A stretch of 50,197 nt of DNA, taken from assembly GCA_030538075.1 (NCBI GenBank), contig JAUNUQ010000017.1, positions 1-50,197 on the forward strand, given 5' to 3'. Position 1 is the stretch's first letter, and every line of letters starts with the position of its first letter. The notes beneath the pieces were generated by a model. That model was not told where the DNA came from. It saw only the letters and a program-made list of their open reading frames with translations, and made no database searches. Shown here piece by piece: positions 24,187 to 33,223 of the stretch. The DNA is from Tissierellia bacterium (GTDB lineage Bacteria > Bacillota > Clostridia > Tissierellales > Peptoniphilaceae). Made by a program: the position numbers and the translations under genes.

Positions 24187-25425
24187 TTATTCTTCCTCTG
24201 GAATCTCCTCTTCGGATTCATCTTCAGGAAACAGACCCTCGGGATCCAGCATCAACTGTTCGTCTTGGGGAGGATGTTCAATAAAAGCAGTCAGCCTTTC
24301 CTCCAAATATTTTTCGAAATGTTCCCGGAATCGCTCCAAGTACTGGGTCAGTATACGCCCTTTATAGACGCTTCCAACCAGCTCCAGTTCAAAGGGATAG
24401 ATCTCTTTGACCGCATCGAAGACCTCATCTAGAGAAAAATCTTCAATATTGTGAATTGCTGCAATCTCTGAGAACTCCCCCTGATCCATCGTCAACATGA
24501 CGATATTCGAAGGGAAGCGCTCCACCAAATCATAGATATTCTCCAGATTGGGGTCCTCTACAAGGAGATTGGTAATGCTGTATTCTCCCAGAGTGCTCGT
24601 GGGAGGATTGACCTTTTTGATGTAATCTGCGTAGACATAGCCCTTGAGCTTGGCATTGGAGGTCCTGAGCTGCTCATTTTCAGCGAGTAGTTCACGAATG
24701 GCGATGGTAAGACCACCATCGTCGGTTTCCAATAATTGCCGAAGCTCTTTAAAGGTGGACAACCTCTGGTTCACATAATCCATGCATCGCTCTCCTGCGA
24801 TCATATGGATGCGCAGTACATCCTGTTGTACTTGATAGGAGAGGATCTTGCTAGTGACCAACTCAGCCGTATTCGAGAGGCTGGGCGCATCCATCGACAT
24901 CTTGCCCAGGGATGGAATCTGAATAAATTGCCCCGTCTCCTCCGTGATGCGGTCCACTTCCAGACCATTTTGGATGGTCGTGTTCACGATCTCCATTGCA
25001 GTCTGACACAGCTGTTTGTAGTCCAAGGACAGACCCTGAATATCGAAATCCATCACCGTCTCCTCATCTAGTGATTTCGTAGATAGATGGGGGATCGAAT
25101 AGAGTTTCTCTATCGCAAGAGCATATAACACCGCAGCAAGGGACTGCTGCATGATGTCCAATCGACTCTTCCAATCCAGCTTTTGCACTAGGGAATTCTT
25201 CCTAGTCTTCTCCTCTAGCACATGATAGATCTTGCCACCTTCTTCGTAGACCTTCGATACGGGGATTTGATCGAAATAGCCCAAAGTCATCGTCCCTGTT
25301 TCCTGGGCCCCGGGATAAAAAATCGTCCGATTCGTGACCACATGGGGTTTCCCGCCCACGGTCTTTCGCTCCGTCACCGTTACTGTACATTCGTTTAAGT
25401 ATGGGAATTCTTGATATAGTCTCAT
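24187..25425 (-). CDS. AlaX-like protein with all zinc ligands lost
   Basis: A 412-residue protein that lines up with AlaX/alanyl-tRNA editing proteins that carry a C-terminal DHHA1-type domain. The N-terminal beta region (FPYLNECTVTVTER, then TIFYPGAQETGTM and VYEEGGKIYHVLE) is as expected. The core zinc motif, normally MQQHxxxHLL, reads MQQSLAAVLYAL: both histidines are gone (Ser95, Val99). The second motif, normally CxxTHVxNTGE, reads MDAPSLSNTAE, so its Cys and His are replaced by Met178 and Ser182. The C-terminal glycine-rich DHHA1 loop reads GSVYKG. Catalytic deacylation of mis-acylated tRNA is therefore unlikely. It ends in an acidic tail. It might bind tRNA or a partner without editing. 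The start follows GAGGTGA on the minus strand. Confidence 0.75.
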   Translation of the reverse strand: MRLYQEFPYLNECTVTVTERKTVGGKPHVVTNRTIFYPGAQETGTMTLGYFDQIPVSKVYEEGGKIYHVLEEKTRKNSLVQKLDWKSRLDIMQQSLAAVLYALAIEKLYSIPHLSTKSLDEETVMDFDIQGLSLDYKQLCQTAMEIVNTTIQNGLEVDRITEETGQFIQIPSLGKMSMDAPSLSNTAELVTSKILSYQVQQDVLRIHMIAGERCMDYVNQRLSTFKELRQLLETDDGGLTIAIRELLAENEQLRTSNAKLKGYVYADYIKKVNPPTSTLGEYSITNLLVEDPNLENIYDLVERFPSNIVMLTMDQGEFSEIAAIHNIEDFSLDEVFDAVKEIYPFELELVGSVYKGRILTQYLERFREHFEKYLEERLTAFIEHPPQDEQLMLDPEGLFPEDESEEEIPEEE

Positions 25426-25504
25426 TCACGTCACCTCGCCAAGATAGCTTTTACTTAAGGTCATTGTATCACATCTGCCACCAAGGTGCCATGAAACCAT
25501 GATA

Positions 25505-25513
25505 TGATATAAT
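25505..25513 (+). promoter_or_regulatory. Extended -10 promoter of comEC
   Basis: TGATATAAT (TGn plus TATAAT) lies 27 bases before the comEC ATG, with no clear -35 box. Confidence 0.5.
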
Positions 25514-25540
25514 CAGAAAATAGGAGAGAGGAGGAGAGAG

Positions 25541-27913
25541 ATGAACCGACTGACCAATACGATCGCCATTTCCTTCGCGTTGGGGAGCTGGTTGGGATTT
25601 GTCTTCACATGGAATACCCTATTGTTGTTTGTATTCCTCGCCATTTCCTGCGCAGTTTTTTTCCTCTCAAAGGACCACCGCATCTTGAATTTGCCCGTCT
25701 TTATTGCTGGCGTCCTCCTGATGAGCACAGCAATAAATAGCTCCCAAATCACTCAATACGATGGGAGCTATGTCAAGGGAGAAGGGGTCGTCATCGATCG
25801 GTGGAAGTCGACGGATTTTTACGACCGCTTACTCGTCGAACTCGACGGGATACAGGGGCAGGACATTCGCGAAACCGTGCTGCTACAGGTACAGCGAGGT
25901 GGGGAAGAACCCCTCGTCATCGGACAGCATGTCTCCTTCACCGGTCTGCTCCAGATGCCCTCGCCCCAAGGAAATCCCGGACTCTTTGATTACCAGAGAT
26001 ATCTACTCACCTATGGAGTTCATGCTACGATTCGCACCACAACAGAGGATCTCTCGGATATCTATGACTCCGGTTCACTGTCCCTTGGAATCCGCCGAGT
26101 TGGCCAAGACTATATTCGCAGCGTTTTCGAAGAGCATTTATCGCCCTCTGGAGCCGATTTTCTAAATACCGTCCTCCTTGGAAAATCAGAACTACCCGAG
26201 GAAGTCACAGAATCCTTTCGCCGCCTCGGCATCTCCCATATCCTGGCTGTCAGCGGGCTACATATTGGACTGATCGCCTTGCTGCTGCTGCGCATTCTAG
26301 GACTCTTCGGCCTTTCTCGCAAGTGGATCTACGCCATCACCATGATCAGCCTGATGGCTTATATCCACATCCTCGCCTATAAAGGCTCTGCAATGCGAGC
26401 TGGGTTGATGCTGGGGATCAGCATGCTCAGTCAGATACTACATAGGGGCTATGACCCTAAAAAGGCCTTGGGGATTTCGGTTTTATTGATCCTGATCACC
26501 AATCCTCTCAGACTTTTCGATATCGGGTTACAGCTCTCTGTCCTTGCGATGATCGCCATCCTCTATATGGAGCCCCGCTTTTCGTTCATCGATGTCAGTG
26601 GACTAAAGCTCTCGAGCATGGTGAAATTGACTCTAGTCATCCAGATCTTTTTGCTCCCGGTCCAGCTCATCTACTTCAGTGAATTGGCTCCGCTGGTCTT
26701 GTTGGCAAATCCTATTCTCGTCCCCCTCTTTACCATCGCCCTCTACGGTGGGGTCCTAATTCTCTTGACTGGTTTTTTGGGAGGAATGGTCGTAGGGATC
26801 ATAGACGGGGCTGTGGATTTTGTGATCCAAGGAATTTACCAGCTCACCCAGCTCTTAGGAGCCAGCACACAGGGATTCTACCTGCCATCTCCACGGCCAG
26901 AGGAATTTATAGTATACTATATGCTATTGGGACTGTATCTGAATCGACATCGGCTGAGACATATACCGAGCTTGGCGAAGGAGCATTTCTGGAGACTGGC
27001 TCTATTTTATCTCCTGGTCATCGGAGCATCCAAGCTCTATTTTGACCCCATTAGCATCCAGATGATCGACATCGGCCAAGGGGATGCCGCCTTGCTGAGC
27101 TCTCCTGGACGGACAGTTTTGATCGATACCGGTGGAAGCCATTTGGAGTCGGATCGCTCTTTCGAAACCATTCTCAGACCCTTTTTGCGCCAACAGGTCT
27201 TTGGACCTGTGGACTATCTCATACTGTCCCATAATGACATAGATCATGCGGGAAATGGGGAATTACTGATCGAAGAAGGACTCGTCCGCCATGTGGTCGT
27301 CTCGGATCCAGCTTTTGCAGTGGGGGAAATTCCAGGGGCGAGCTATGTGAAGGTAGGAGACTATTTGCCCTTTGGAGAGGGAGGCCTCGAGGTGCTCTCT
27401 ACTGGACCGAGGGGAATGGGACCGGGAAACGACGCCTCCTTGGTGCTGCGTCTGTCCCATTACCAGAGTTCCCTGCTATTTACTGGGGATATCGAAAGGG
27501 AGGGGGAGAGAGCGCTCGCGCAGCGATCAATCCAGTCAACCCTACTGAAAGTCCCTCATCACGGCAGCAAGGGCTCTGGCTCCGAGGAATTTATCCGCTG
27601 GGTTCAGCCCGAGCTGGCACTGGTTTCCGTAGGGAGAAAGAATCCCTATGGTCATCCCCATGAGGAAGTACTCCAGCGCTACGAAGATCTGGGCATCCCA
27701 CTACTGTGTACAGACCGGGATGGACAGCTCCAGATCGAATTCAATCGCTGGGGAGCTTGGGTAGAGCCGAGTATAAAACCGAGGCAGAGCATACTCGATT
27801 ATCTGATGGATAATGGTATAATGCTGCTGCTACTGCTTGCATCCGTTTACTTGGCCTATCGAATCACCCAATACAGCCTTTCAACATCAAATACATTGGA
27901 GAGACGATTATGA
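25541..27913 (+). CDS. comEC: DNA internalization competence protein ComEC/Rec2
   Basis: Membrane channel for single-stranded DNA uptake. The 790-residue protein has N-terminal membrane helices, a soluble OB-like domain (DUF4131 region, about 70-170), the hydrophobic competence domain with HILAVSGLHIGL near 232-243, and a C-terminal metallo-beta-lactamase domain with IDIGQGDAALL, LSHNDIDHAGN and KVPHHGSKGSG. All the expected metal-ligand motifs are present. RBS GAGGAGAGAG precedes the ATG. Its stop overlaps the holA start (ATGA). Together with comEA it suggests natural competence in the lineage. Confidence 0.95.
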   Translation: MNRLTNTIAISFALGSWLGFVFTWNTLLLFVFLAISCAVFFLSKDHRILNLPVFIAGVLLMSTAINSSQITQYDGSYVKGEGVVIDRWKSTDFYDRLLVELDGIQGQDIRETVLLQVQRGGEEPLVIGQHVSFTGLLQMPSPQGNPGLFDYQRYLLTYGVHATIRTTTEDLSDIYDSGSLSLGIRRVGQDYIRSVFEEHLSPSGADFLNTVLLGKSELPEEVTESFRRLGISHILAVSGLHIGLIALLLLRILGLFGLSRKWIYAITMISLMAYIHILAYKGSAMRAGLMLGISMLSQILHRGYDPKKALGISVLLILITNPLRLFDIGLQLSVLAMIAILYMEPRFSFIDVSGLKLSSMVKLTLVIQIFLLPVQLIYFSELAPLVLLANPILVPLFTIALYGGVLILLTGFLGGMVVGIIDGAVDFVIQGIYQLTQLLGASTQGFYLPSPRPEEFIVYYMLLGLYLNRHRLRHIPSLAKEHFWRLALFYLLVIGASKLYFDPISIQMIDIGQGDAALLSSPGRTVLIDTGGSHLESDRSFETILRPFLRQQVFGPVDYLILSHNDIDHAGNGELLIEEGLVRHVVVSDPAFAVGEIPGASYVKVGDYLPFGEGGLEVLSTGPRGMGPGNDASLVLRLSHYQSSLLFTGDIEREGERALAQRSIQSTLLKVPHHGSKGSGSEEFIRWVQPELALVSVGRKNPYGHPHEEVLQRYEDLGIPLLCTDRDGQLQIEFNRWGAWVEPSIKPRQSILDYLMDNGIMLLLLLASVYLAYRITQYSLSTSNTLERRL

Positions 27914-28989
27914 ATTACCGTGAAACCATCGACCTCTTAGAAAGGGGTGGACTCGGCCGCGTCCTCGCAGTCTATGGCGAGGAAGAATACCTGGTCAACT
28001 ATCTCCTTAAGGTCGTCCGTAGTAGCCTCCTCGGAAGCGCCGAAGAGGATATGAACTATATTCAGATCCAGAGCAGTGGACGGGTTGAAGAGATCATTGA
28101 AGCCTGCGAAACCCTGCCCTTTTTTGCTGAACGCCGAATTGTCGAGCTCACTGGGGTCGACCTATCCAAGGAGGCCCTCTCCAAAAACGGCCCATTCGTC
28201 GAGGACTTGATTCAGTACATACCCCAATTGGGGGACCATGTCCTGTTGCTCATTCGGGGCAAGGGTGAAAAATTCTTCAAGGGAAAGCTCTACAAGACCA
28301 TCGAGAAGCAGGGGCATGTCGCCCGTTGCAGCCGGCTAAGCGGCCAGGATCTAAAGGGTTTTATAGAAAAGAGGCTCTCTCGCAGCCGGATTCGAGCCAA
28401 GGGCGACCTCATACAATACTTAATGGACAAGCTGGGCTATCTGGGAAGGGACAGCACCGTCAACCTCCTTGACGTGGACAATGAACTCGAAAAAATATGC
28501 TCCGCCACCACAGAGGGCGGCGTATTGACCAGGGAGGCAATCGATCAAAATCTCATCTCGACCCTCAGGGATAATATCTTTGTCCTGACAGACGCCGTCA
28601 GTATCGGGAATACCAATCTGGCAATCCGAACCTATCTGCGCCTCGTTCAGAGTGGGGAAGAGCCCTTTATGATCTTTCAGATGCTGGTTCGGCAGGTCCG
28701 AAACCTCATCCATATCCGCCTATTACAGGCTAGGCATCCTAAGCAGAGGGATCAACTGGAGAGCTCGGGTCTCAGCAGCTTTGAGTTTCAAAAGCTAAGT
28801 GGGCATTTGCGCCGCATCCAGTGGCAGGATCTAATACAAATGCATGGACTGCTCTTTGAGATGGAGTGTAAGACCAAGACCTCCCAAGGGGATATGACGA
28901 CCAATATGCTGCTGCTAATCACACGGCTCTCAGAGCTCGCCAACTCGGAGAAGCCCAAATCGCAGTTGCGCCGACCGAGGGTCCAGTAA
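27910..28989 (+). CDS. holA: DNA polymerase III delta subunit
   Basis: Clamp-loader subunit that opens the sliding clamp. The 359-residue protein has the family start (VLAVYGEEEYLVNYLLKVV near 19-37), FFAERRIVEL near 71-80 and a C-terminal region with EPFMIFQMLVRQVRNL. Translation is coupled to comEC. The comEC-holA-rpsT order is standard in Bacillota. Confidence 0.93.
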   Translation: MNYRETIDLLERGGLGRVLAVYGEEEYLVNYLLKVVRSSLLGSAEEDMNYIQIQSSGRVEEIIEACETLPFFAERRIVELTGVDLSKEALSKNGPFVEDLIQYIPQLGDHVLLLIRGKGEKFFKGKLYKTIEKQGHVARCSRLSGQDLKGFIEKRLSRSRIRAKGDLIQYLMDKLGYLGRDSTVNLLDVDNELEKICSATTEGGVLTREAIDQNLISTLRDNIFVLTDAVSIGNTNLAIRTYLRLVQSGEEPFMIFQMLVRQVRNLIHIRLLQARHPKQRDQLESSGLSSFEFQKLSGHLRRIQWQDLIQMHGLLFEMECKTKTSQGDMTTNMLLLITRLSELANSEKPKSQLRRPRVQ

Positions 28990-28995
28990 ACACAA

Positions 28996-29027
28996 AAAGA
29001 GCATCTCATTTTCATGGGATGCTCTTT
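28996..29027 (-). terminator. Terminator for rpsT (minus strand)
   Basis: AAAGAGCATC (28996-29005) pairs with GATGCTCTTT (29018-29027). On the minus strand the hairpin is followed by a run of five T. On the plus strand the T run is short, so it serves rpsT best and holA weakly. Confidence 0.8.
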
Positions 29028-29048
29028 GACCTTCATTTAAGTATGCTC

Positions 29049-29312
29049 TTAACGCATAGCATTCATTTTTTTTGCAAATCTGCTCATTCTTCTGGAAGCT
29101 GCGTTCTTATGGATTACATTGTTAGCAACTGCCTTCTTAAGCTTTTTATCAACAACGCTGAGAAGTTTTTTCGCATCATCGAGTCTGTTATCTTCAATTG
29201 CAGCACTCAAATGCTTCATATAGGTTTTCAGCTCGGATTTCTTGCCCTTGTTCTCATCGTGCTTTTTCTTGTTGATTTTGATTCTCTTTAATGCCGATTT
29301 AATATTTGCCAT
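29049..29312 (-). CDS. rpsT: 30S ribosomal protein S20
   Basis: The 87-residue, strongly basic protein starts MANIKSALKRIKINKK and contains NNVIHKNAASRRMSRFAKK, both typical of S20, which binds 16S rRNA. RBS GGGGGTGAGAGA precedes the ATG on the minus strand. It is convergent with holA, and a good promoter lies upstream at 29342-29370. Confidence 0.97.
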   Translation of the reverse strand: MANIKSALKRIKINKKKHDENKGKKSELKTYMKHLSAAIEDNRLDDAKKLLSVVDKKLKKAVANNVIHKNAASRRMSRFAKKMNAMR

Positions 29313-29341
29313 TCTCTCACCCCCTCAAGTTGAACATAAGT

Positions 29342-29370
29342 ATTCTATCACGGGAATTCCAGATTGGCAA
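29342..29370 (-). promoter_or_regulatory. Promoter of rpsT
   Basis: On the minus strand TTGCCA (29370-29365) and TAGAAT (29347-29342) are separated by 17 bases, 30 bases upstream of the S20 ATG. Confidence 0.7.
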
Positions 29371-29451
29371 GGGGAAAATCGCATCCATGCTATCTCTGTT
29401 CAGAAATTCAAAAATAAATTTATCCCGGTATTCTCGACTTAAGATCTATTT

Positions 29452-29473
29452 CTATGGTAGAGTAGTACCGTAG
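29452..29473 (+). promoter_or_regulatory. Dyad before the antiporter gene
   Basis: CTATGGTA (29452-29459) and TACCGTAG (29466-29473) form a hairpin with one G-T pair, 19 bases before the NhaC-like start. It could be an operator or a leader hairpin. Confidence 0.35.
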
Positions 29474-29492
29474 AACTCAATAAGGAGGTTAT

Positions 29493-30836
29493 ATGGAAGT
29501 TAATTATGGCATCATCTCATTGATTCCAGTACTATTGGTCTTTGTCATCGCCTTTCGCACCAAAAAGACCCTGGAATCCCTACTCATCGGGTCCGTCGTG
29601 GGATTTATCATCCTAGAGGGGACCAATTTCATCTCCGCCTGGTTGGAGGCGCTCATCAATGTACTGAAGGATGACACCGTGCTCTGGGTGATACTGGTCA
29701 CTTTTTTCTTCGGGGCCATGATCAATCTATTTGAAAAGTCAGGAGCCATGCATGGATTTGTCAACTTCGCAGTGAAGTACACCAAGTCCAAAAAGAGCGC
29801 CTTGGTCACCACCTGGTTACTGTCCCTGTTGATCTTTATCGACGATTACTTACACAATCTAGTCATCGGATCCTCCATGAAGAGGATCACAGACCGCTAT
29901 CAAATCTCCAGGGCAAAGCTGGCCTATATCAACAACTCCACAGCTGGTAATCTGGCCTCCTTGGTCCCGCTATCCACCTGGGGCGTCTTCTATGCAGGGC
30001 TTATGGGGCAACAGGGCTTGGCGATTGGAGGCAGTGATATGCAGGCCTATCTGCGCACGATCCCATTTCAGTTCTATCCGATCGTGGCGATGATCCTGTC
30101 CTTGCTCGTCGCGATGGTCATCCTCCCCGATCTGGGAGAGATGAAAAAATGCGAGGAACTCGCTGCCCAGGGCATCTTATCGGATGTGCATCTGGCCGAA
30201 GAGGAGTCGCAGACGGATACGGCGCCTGCCTACTACTTCTTTGTACCCATCGCTGTCTTGATCATTGTGACTCTGCTTACGGGAATCGACGTATTGATGG
30301 GGATCCTCTTCGCCCTGATCGCCATCTTCCTATTATATGTCCCCACGAAGAGAATAAAGGCGGGAGAGTTCATGGAAATCACTTTAGAGGGTTTTGGGAA
30401 TATGATGCCCATAGCGGCCATTCTCGCCATCGCCTTCACCTTGATGGAGGCGAACACGAGACTGGGCCTTGCACCATATATCATCGATCTGGTACTGCCC
30501 TTTATGTCCGGTCGGATTCTACCCGTGATCGTCTTTCTCACCTGCGTCGTCTTCGCCTACTTCACCGGGATGTTTTGGGATATGGCGGCAGTCATGTTTC
30601 CCATAGCGATCCCACTCGCCACCTCCATCGGCGCCGATCCCTATCTGGTCGCTGCGACGATCTTCTCGGCTTCCGCCTGGGGCAGTCAGATCTGTATGTA
30701 TGGGGATGCGGTGGTGATCAACTCTGGTGCTTGTGATGTCTCACCTGCCAGCAATAGTATCTCCTCCTTGCCTTACGGCATCTTAGGAGTGGCGATATCG
30801 GCGCTGCTGTATTTAGTCGCCGGATTCATATTATAG
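29493..30836 (+). CDS. NhaC family Na+/H+ antiporter
   Basis: A 447-residue integral membrane protein with about eleven or twelve hydrophobic segments spread over its length. The NhaC-like landmarks are WVILVTFFFGAMINLFEKSGA near 64-84, IFIDDYLHNLVIGSSM near 114-129 (charged residues inside a membrane segment) and SASAWGSQICMYGDAVV near the end. It probably exchanges sodium for protons, though organic-acid exchange in this superfamily cannot be excluded. RBS AAGGAGG is six bases before the ATG. An M42 peptidase gene follows after 12 bases. Confidence 0.85.
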   Translation: MEVNYGIISLIPVLLVFVIAFRTKKTLESLLIGSVVGFIILEGTNFISAWLEALINVLKDDTVLWVILVTFFFGAMINLFEKSGAMHGFVNFAVKYTKSKKSALVTTWLLSLLIFIDDYLHNLVIGSSMKRITDRYQISRAKLAYINNSTAGNLASLVPLSTWGVFYAGLMGQQGLAIGGSDMQAYLRTIPFQFYPIVAMILSLLVAMVILPDLGEMKKCEELAAQGILSDVHLAEEESQTDTAPAYYFFVPIAVLIIVTLLTGIDVLMGILFALIAIFLLYVPTKRIKAGEFMEITLEGFGNMMPIAAILAIAFTLMEANTRLGLAPYIIDLVLPFMSGRILPVIVFLTCVVFAYFTGMFWDMAAVMFPIAIPLATSIGADPYLVAATIFSASAWGSQICMYGDAVVINSGACDVSPASNSISSLPYGILGVAISALLYLVAGFIL

Positions 30837-30848
30837 AAAGGAGCGAGT

Positions 30849-31910
30849 ATGAAACGTTTAGAGAAGAGTTTAGTACATTTGGATAATCTCTGTGGGGTGT
30901 CTGGAGAAGAAGAGCTCGTTTTAGAGGGATTGAAAGAGGAGCTGGAGGGCTTTTATGACGAGTTCTTCACAGATCCTCTGGGCAATGGCGTGTTTGTGCA
31001 AAAGGGTGGAGCAGACCGCCCCCGGATCGCCCTATGTGCCCATATGGACGAAATCGGGTTCATGGTTCGCTATATCGAAGACAATGGCCGCTTGACCATC
31101 GTCCCTGTGGGATATCACGACAACCGCATGGTCGTCAATCAAGACCTGTGCATCCACACGAGAGATGGGATGATTCAAGGGGTGACCGGATGCAAACCCA
31201 ATCATCTGCTCTCACCTGAGGAATCAGCCAAGGTCATTCCGATGGAGAATCTCTCCGTAGATGTGGGGACCACCAGCCGAGAGGAGACCGAAGCCCTCGG
31301 CGTGCGCACAGGGGACTATGCCCACTACAATCGTCAGGGCTACTTCCTCAATGGAACCAAGGTATACACCGGCAAATCCGTGGATAATCGATCGGGTTGT
31401 GCTGTCCTCTGCGAGGTCTTTCGTCAGGCGAAGGAAGAGGGCATCGATCTAAATCTATACGCCGTGGGTACGGTTCAAGAAGAAGTGGGAATCCGAGGCG
31501 CCGGCGTCATCGGCCACCGTTTAGAGCCAGATCTGGCCATCGCCATCGATGTCACTATTGCCGGCAATGTGAGCGGAGTGGAGCTCACGGAAGCCCCTGT
31601 GGAGCTGGGTAAAGGTGCGGCGATCAAGTACTACGACTGGGATCCCGGCTCTGCCATGGGAAATAATGTCCCCAGAAAGCTCATCAGGGCCCTAGAAGAG
31701 GTGGCTGAGAATCAGGGCATCCCCTATCAGAGAGAAGTCCTAATGGGTGGTGGTACAGACGGTTGGACCATGTCCCTAAGTGGCAGCGGAGTACGGACCT
31801 GCGTCATCTCCATTCCGGAGGCCTATATGCACACCGCAGTTGGCACCGTCCACTTAGAGGACATGGAGAATTGTGTGCAGCTGATATTGGAATATCTAAA
31901 GACTCTATAA
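30849..31910 (+). CDS. M42 family metallopeptidase (glutamyl aminopeptidase type)
   Basis: Cytoplasmic dinuclear metal aminopeptidase, 353 residues, usually a tetrahedral dodecamer. Metal and catalytic residues are visible in ALCAHMDEIGFMV near 58-70, SVDNRSGC near 177-184, the EEVG base glutamate near 211-214, AIDVT near 234-238 and YMHTAVG near 323-329. RBS AAGGAGCG precedes the ATG. It is probably co-transcribed with the antiporter, a pairing consistent with peptide-based metabolism. Confidence 0.92.
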   Translation: MKRLEKSLVHLDNLCGVSGEEELVLEGLKEELEGFYDEFFTDPLGNGVFVQKGGADRPRIALCAHMDEIGFMVRYIEDNGRLTIVPVGYHDNRMVVNQDLCIHTRDGMIQGVTGCKPNHLLSPEESAKVIPMENLSVDVGTTSREETEALGVRTGDYAHYNRQGYFLNGTKVYTGKSVDNRSGCAVLCEVFRQAKEEGIDLNLYAVGTVQEEVGIRGAGVIGHRLEPDLAIAIDVTIAGNVSGVELTEAPVELGKGAAIKYYDWDPGSAMGNNVPRKLIRALEEVAENQGIPYQREVLMGGGTDGWTMSLSGSGVRTCVISIPEAYMHTAVGTVHLEDMENCVQLILEYLKTL

Positions 31911-31937
31911 TCAAAGAGAATCCATCGAATTTTGATA

Positions 31938-31973
31938 AGGCGCGTCCCATTTCCAAGGGGGCGCCTTTTTCGT
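31938..31973 (+). terminator. Terminator after the M42 peptidase gene
   Basis: AAGGCGC pairs with GCGCCTT around a C/G-rich loop, followed by TTTTTC. Confidence 0.8.
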
Positions 31974-32100
31974 GGAGGAAGCATTACGATCTATGGGCGA
32001 TCGGACCTTTCGGACCCCTTTGCCGCCCCTAGCGGCTTTGCCGCCTTTATGCTATAATTCATATGTTAAGCACATTGAAATGAAACCATGAGGATATCAT

Positions 32101-32655
32101 ATGAAGGGGAATATGGAAAACCAATCGTTAAGCCGGCGCAAGTGGAGAGAATGGGCTTTCTTAATCCTGAGCTCCTTTCTAATCGCCCTGTTCATCAAAG
32201 TATTCATACTCAATACGACGGTAGTCCATGGAGATTCGATGAATCCGACCTTATACGAAGAGGATCGGCTCATCGTCAACCGCCTGCCGATCTTTCTAGA
32301 CGAGGTAAAAAAAGGGGATATCGTCGTAATCAGCGCGCCAGACGAACTGGACAAGGACTATGTCAAGCGGTTGATCGGAGAAGAGGGAGACCTAGTGCAA
32401 ATTCGAAGGGGATCCATCTATCTAAACGGCGAGGAGTTAAATGAGGAGTATTCGAGTCAGGATCGCACTCTGCCAGAAAGCGAGGATGCGGACTGGAGGA
32501 TAGAGAAGGGATATGTCTTTGTGCTCGGTGATAATCGGGCCAATGGAGCCAGCAAGGACAGTCGGTTCTTTGGACCGGTCCCAAGGGATTCCATCAAGGG
32601 AGTGGTCTTCTTTCGATATTATCCACTTGGCGAGGAATTTGGAATAGTAGAATAG
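32101..32655 (+). CDS. lepB: Signal peptidase I (first of two)
   Basis: Membrane-bound serine protease that removes signal peptides outside the membrane. The 184-residue Gram-positive type has one N-terminal helix (about 18-36), the nucleophile Ser46 (VHGDSMNPTL), the general-base Lys88 (DYVKRLIG) and the box VLGDNRANGASKDSR. RBS GAGGAT lies nearby. A second, clearly related gene follows 11 bases on. Confidence 0.93.
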   Translation: MKGNMENQSLSRRKWREWAFLILSSFLIALFIKVFILNTTVVHGDSMNPTLYEEDRLIVNRLPIFLDEVKKGDIVVISAPDELDKDYVKRLIGEEGDLVQIRRGSIYLNGEELNEEYSSQDRTLPESEDADWRIEKGYVFVLGDNRANGASKDSRFFGPVPRDSIKGVVFFRYYPLGEEFGIVE

Positions 32656-32666
32656 AGAGGTGTACT

Positions 32667-33215
32667 GTGGAAACAAAACAAAATACAAACGAGGTCGAAG
32701 AAAAGGAAACCCTAGGTGGTTTTCTGGCGACCTTGATGTTATATATCGGAATAGCATTGATCATTCGTTTTTTTGTCTTTAATATCACCTCCGTTGAAGG
32801 CACTTCGATGATCCCGTCCCTACAGGATGGAGATCGGTTGATCACCAATAAGATCGTCCTCTTTTTAAGGGAGCCAAGACATGGGGAGATCGTCGTCGTA
32901 AAGGCGCCTAATGGCAGTGGGAGTGACTATATCAAGCGGATCATCGGCCTGCCTGGTGATCATATCAAAATCGTGGACGGACAGGTCTATCGAAACGATG
33001 AAATGCTGATGGAGCATTACACCAGCTCCGACAACACCCAGACGGAATACCAGAATGAATGGGTGGTAGAAGAGGACAGTGTCTTTGTCCTGGGAGACAA
33101 TCGCCTGCCAGGTGGCAGCAATGACTCCCGTCTCTTTGGCACCATTCCAATGGACGACGTACGAGGCGTCTCCATGTTTCGGATCTGGCCCTTGGACCAC
33201 TTTGGAACTCTATGA
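32667..33215 (+). CDS. lepB: Signal peptidase I (second of two)
   Basis: A 182-residue paralogue of the preceding gene with the same architecture: helix about 20-40, Ser47 (EGTSMIPSL), Lys90 (DYIKRIIGLPGD) and VLGDNRLPGGSNDSR. Start is GTG at 32667 with AGAGGTG upstream. Both copies keep the catalytic dyad, so both are probably active. They differ most in the extracytoplasmic substrate-binding region. lepA (translation factor) follows eight bases on. Confidence 0.93.
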   Translation: METKQNTNEVEEKETLGGFLATLMLYIGIALIIRFFVFNITSVEGTSMIPSLQDGDRLITNKIVLFLREPRHGEIVVVKAPNGSGSDYIKRIIGLPGDHIKIVDGQVYRNDEMLMEHYTSSDNTQTEYQNEWVVEEDSVFVLGDNRLPGGSNDSRLFGTIPMDDVRGVSMFRIWPLDHFGTL

Positions 33216-33223
33216 GGTAGTGA

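Noticed and set aside
32010-32047. Direct and inverted CTTTGCCGCC motifs before the first signal peptidase gene
   Set aside because: The sequence is short and resembles a degenerate hairpin next to a possible -10 box. It shows no match to the composite repeat beyond a few bases.
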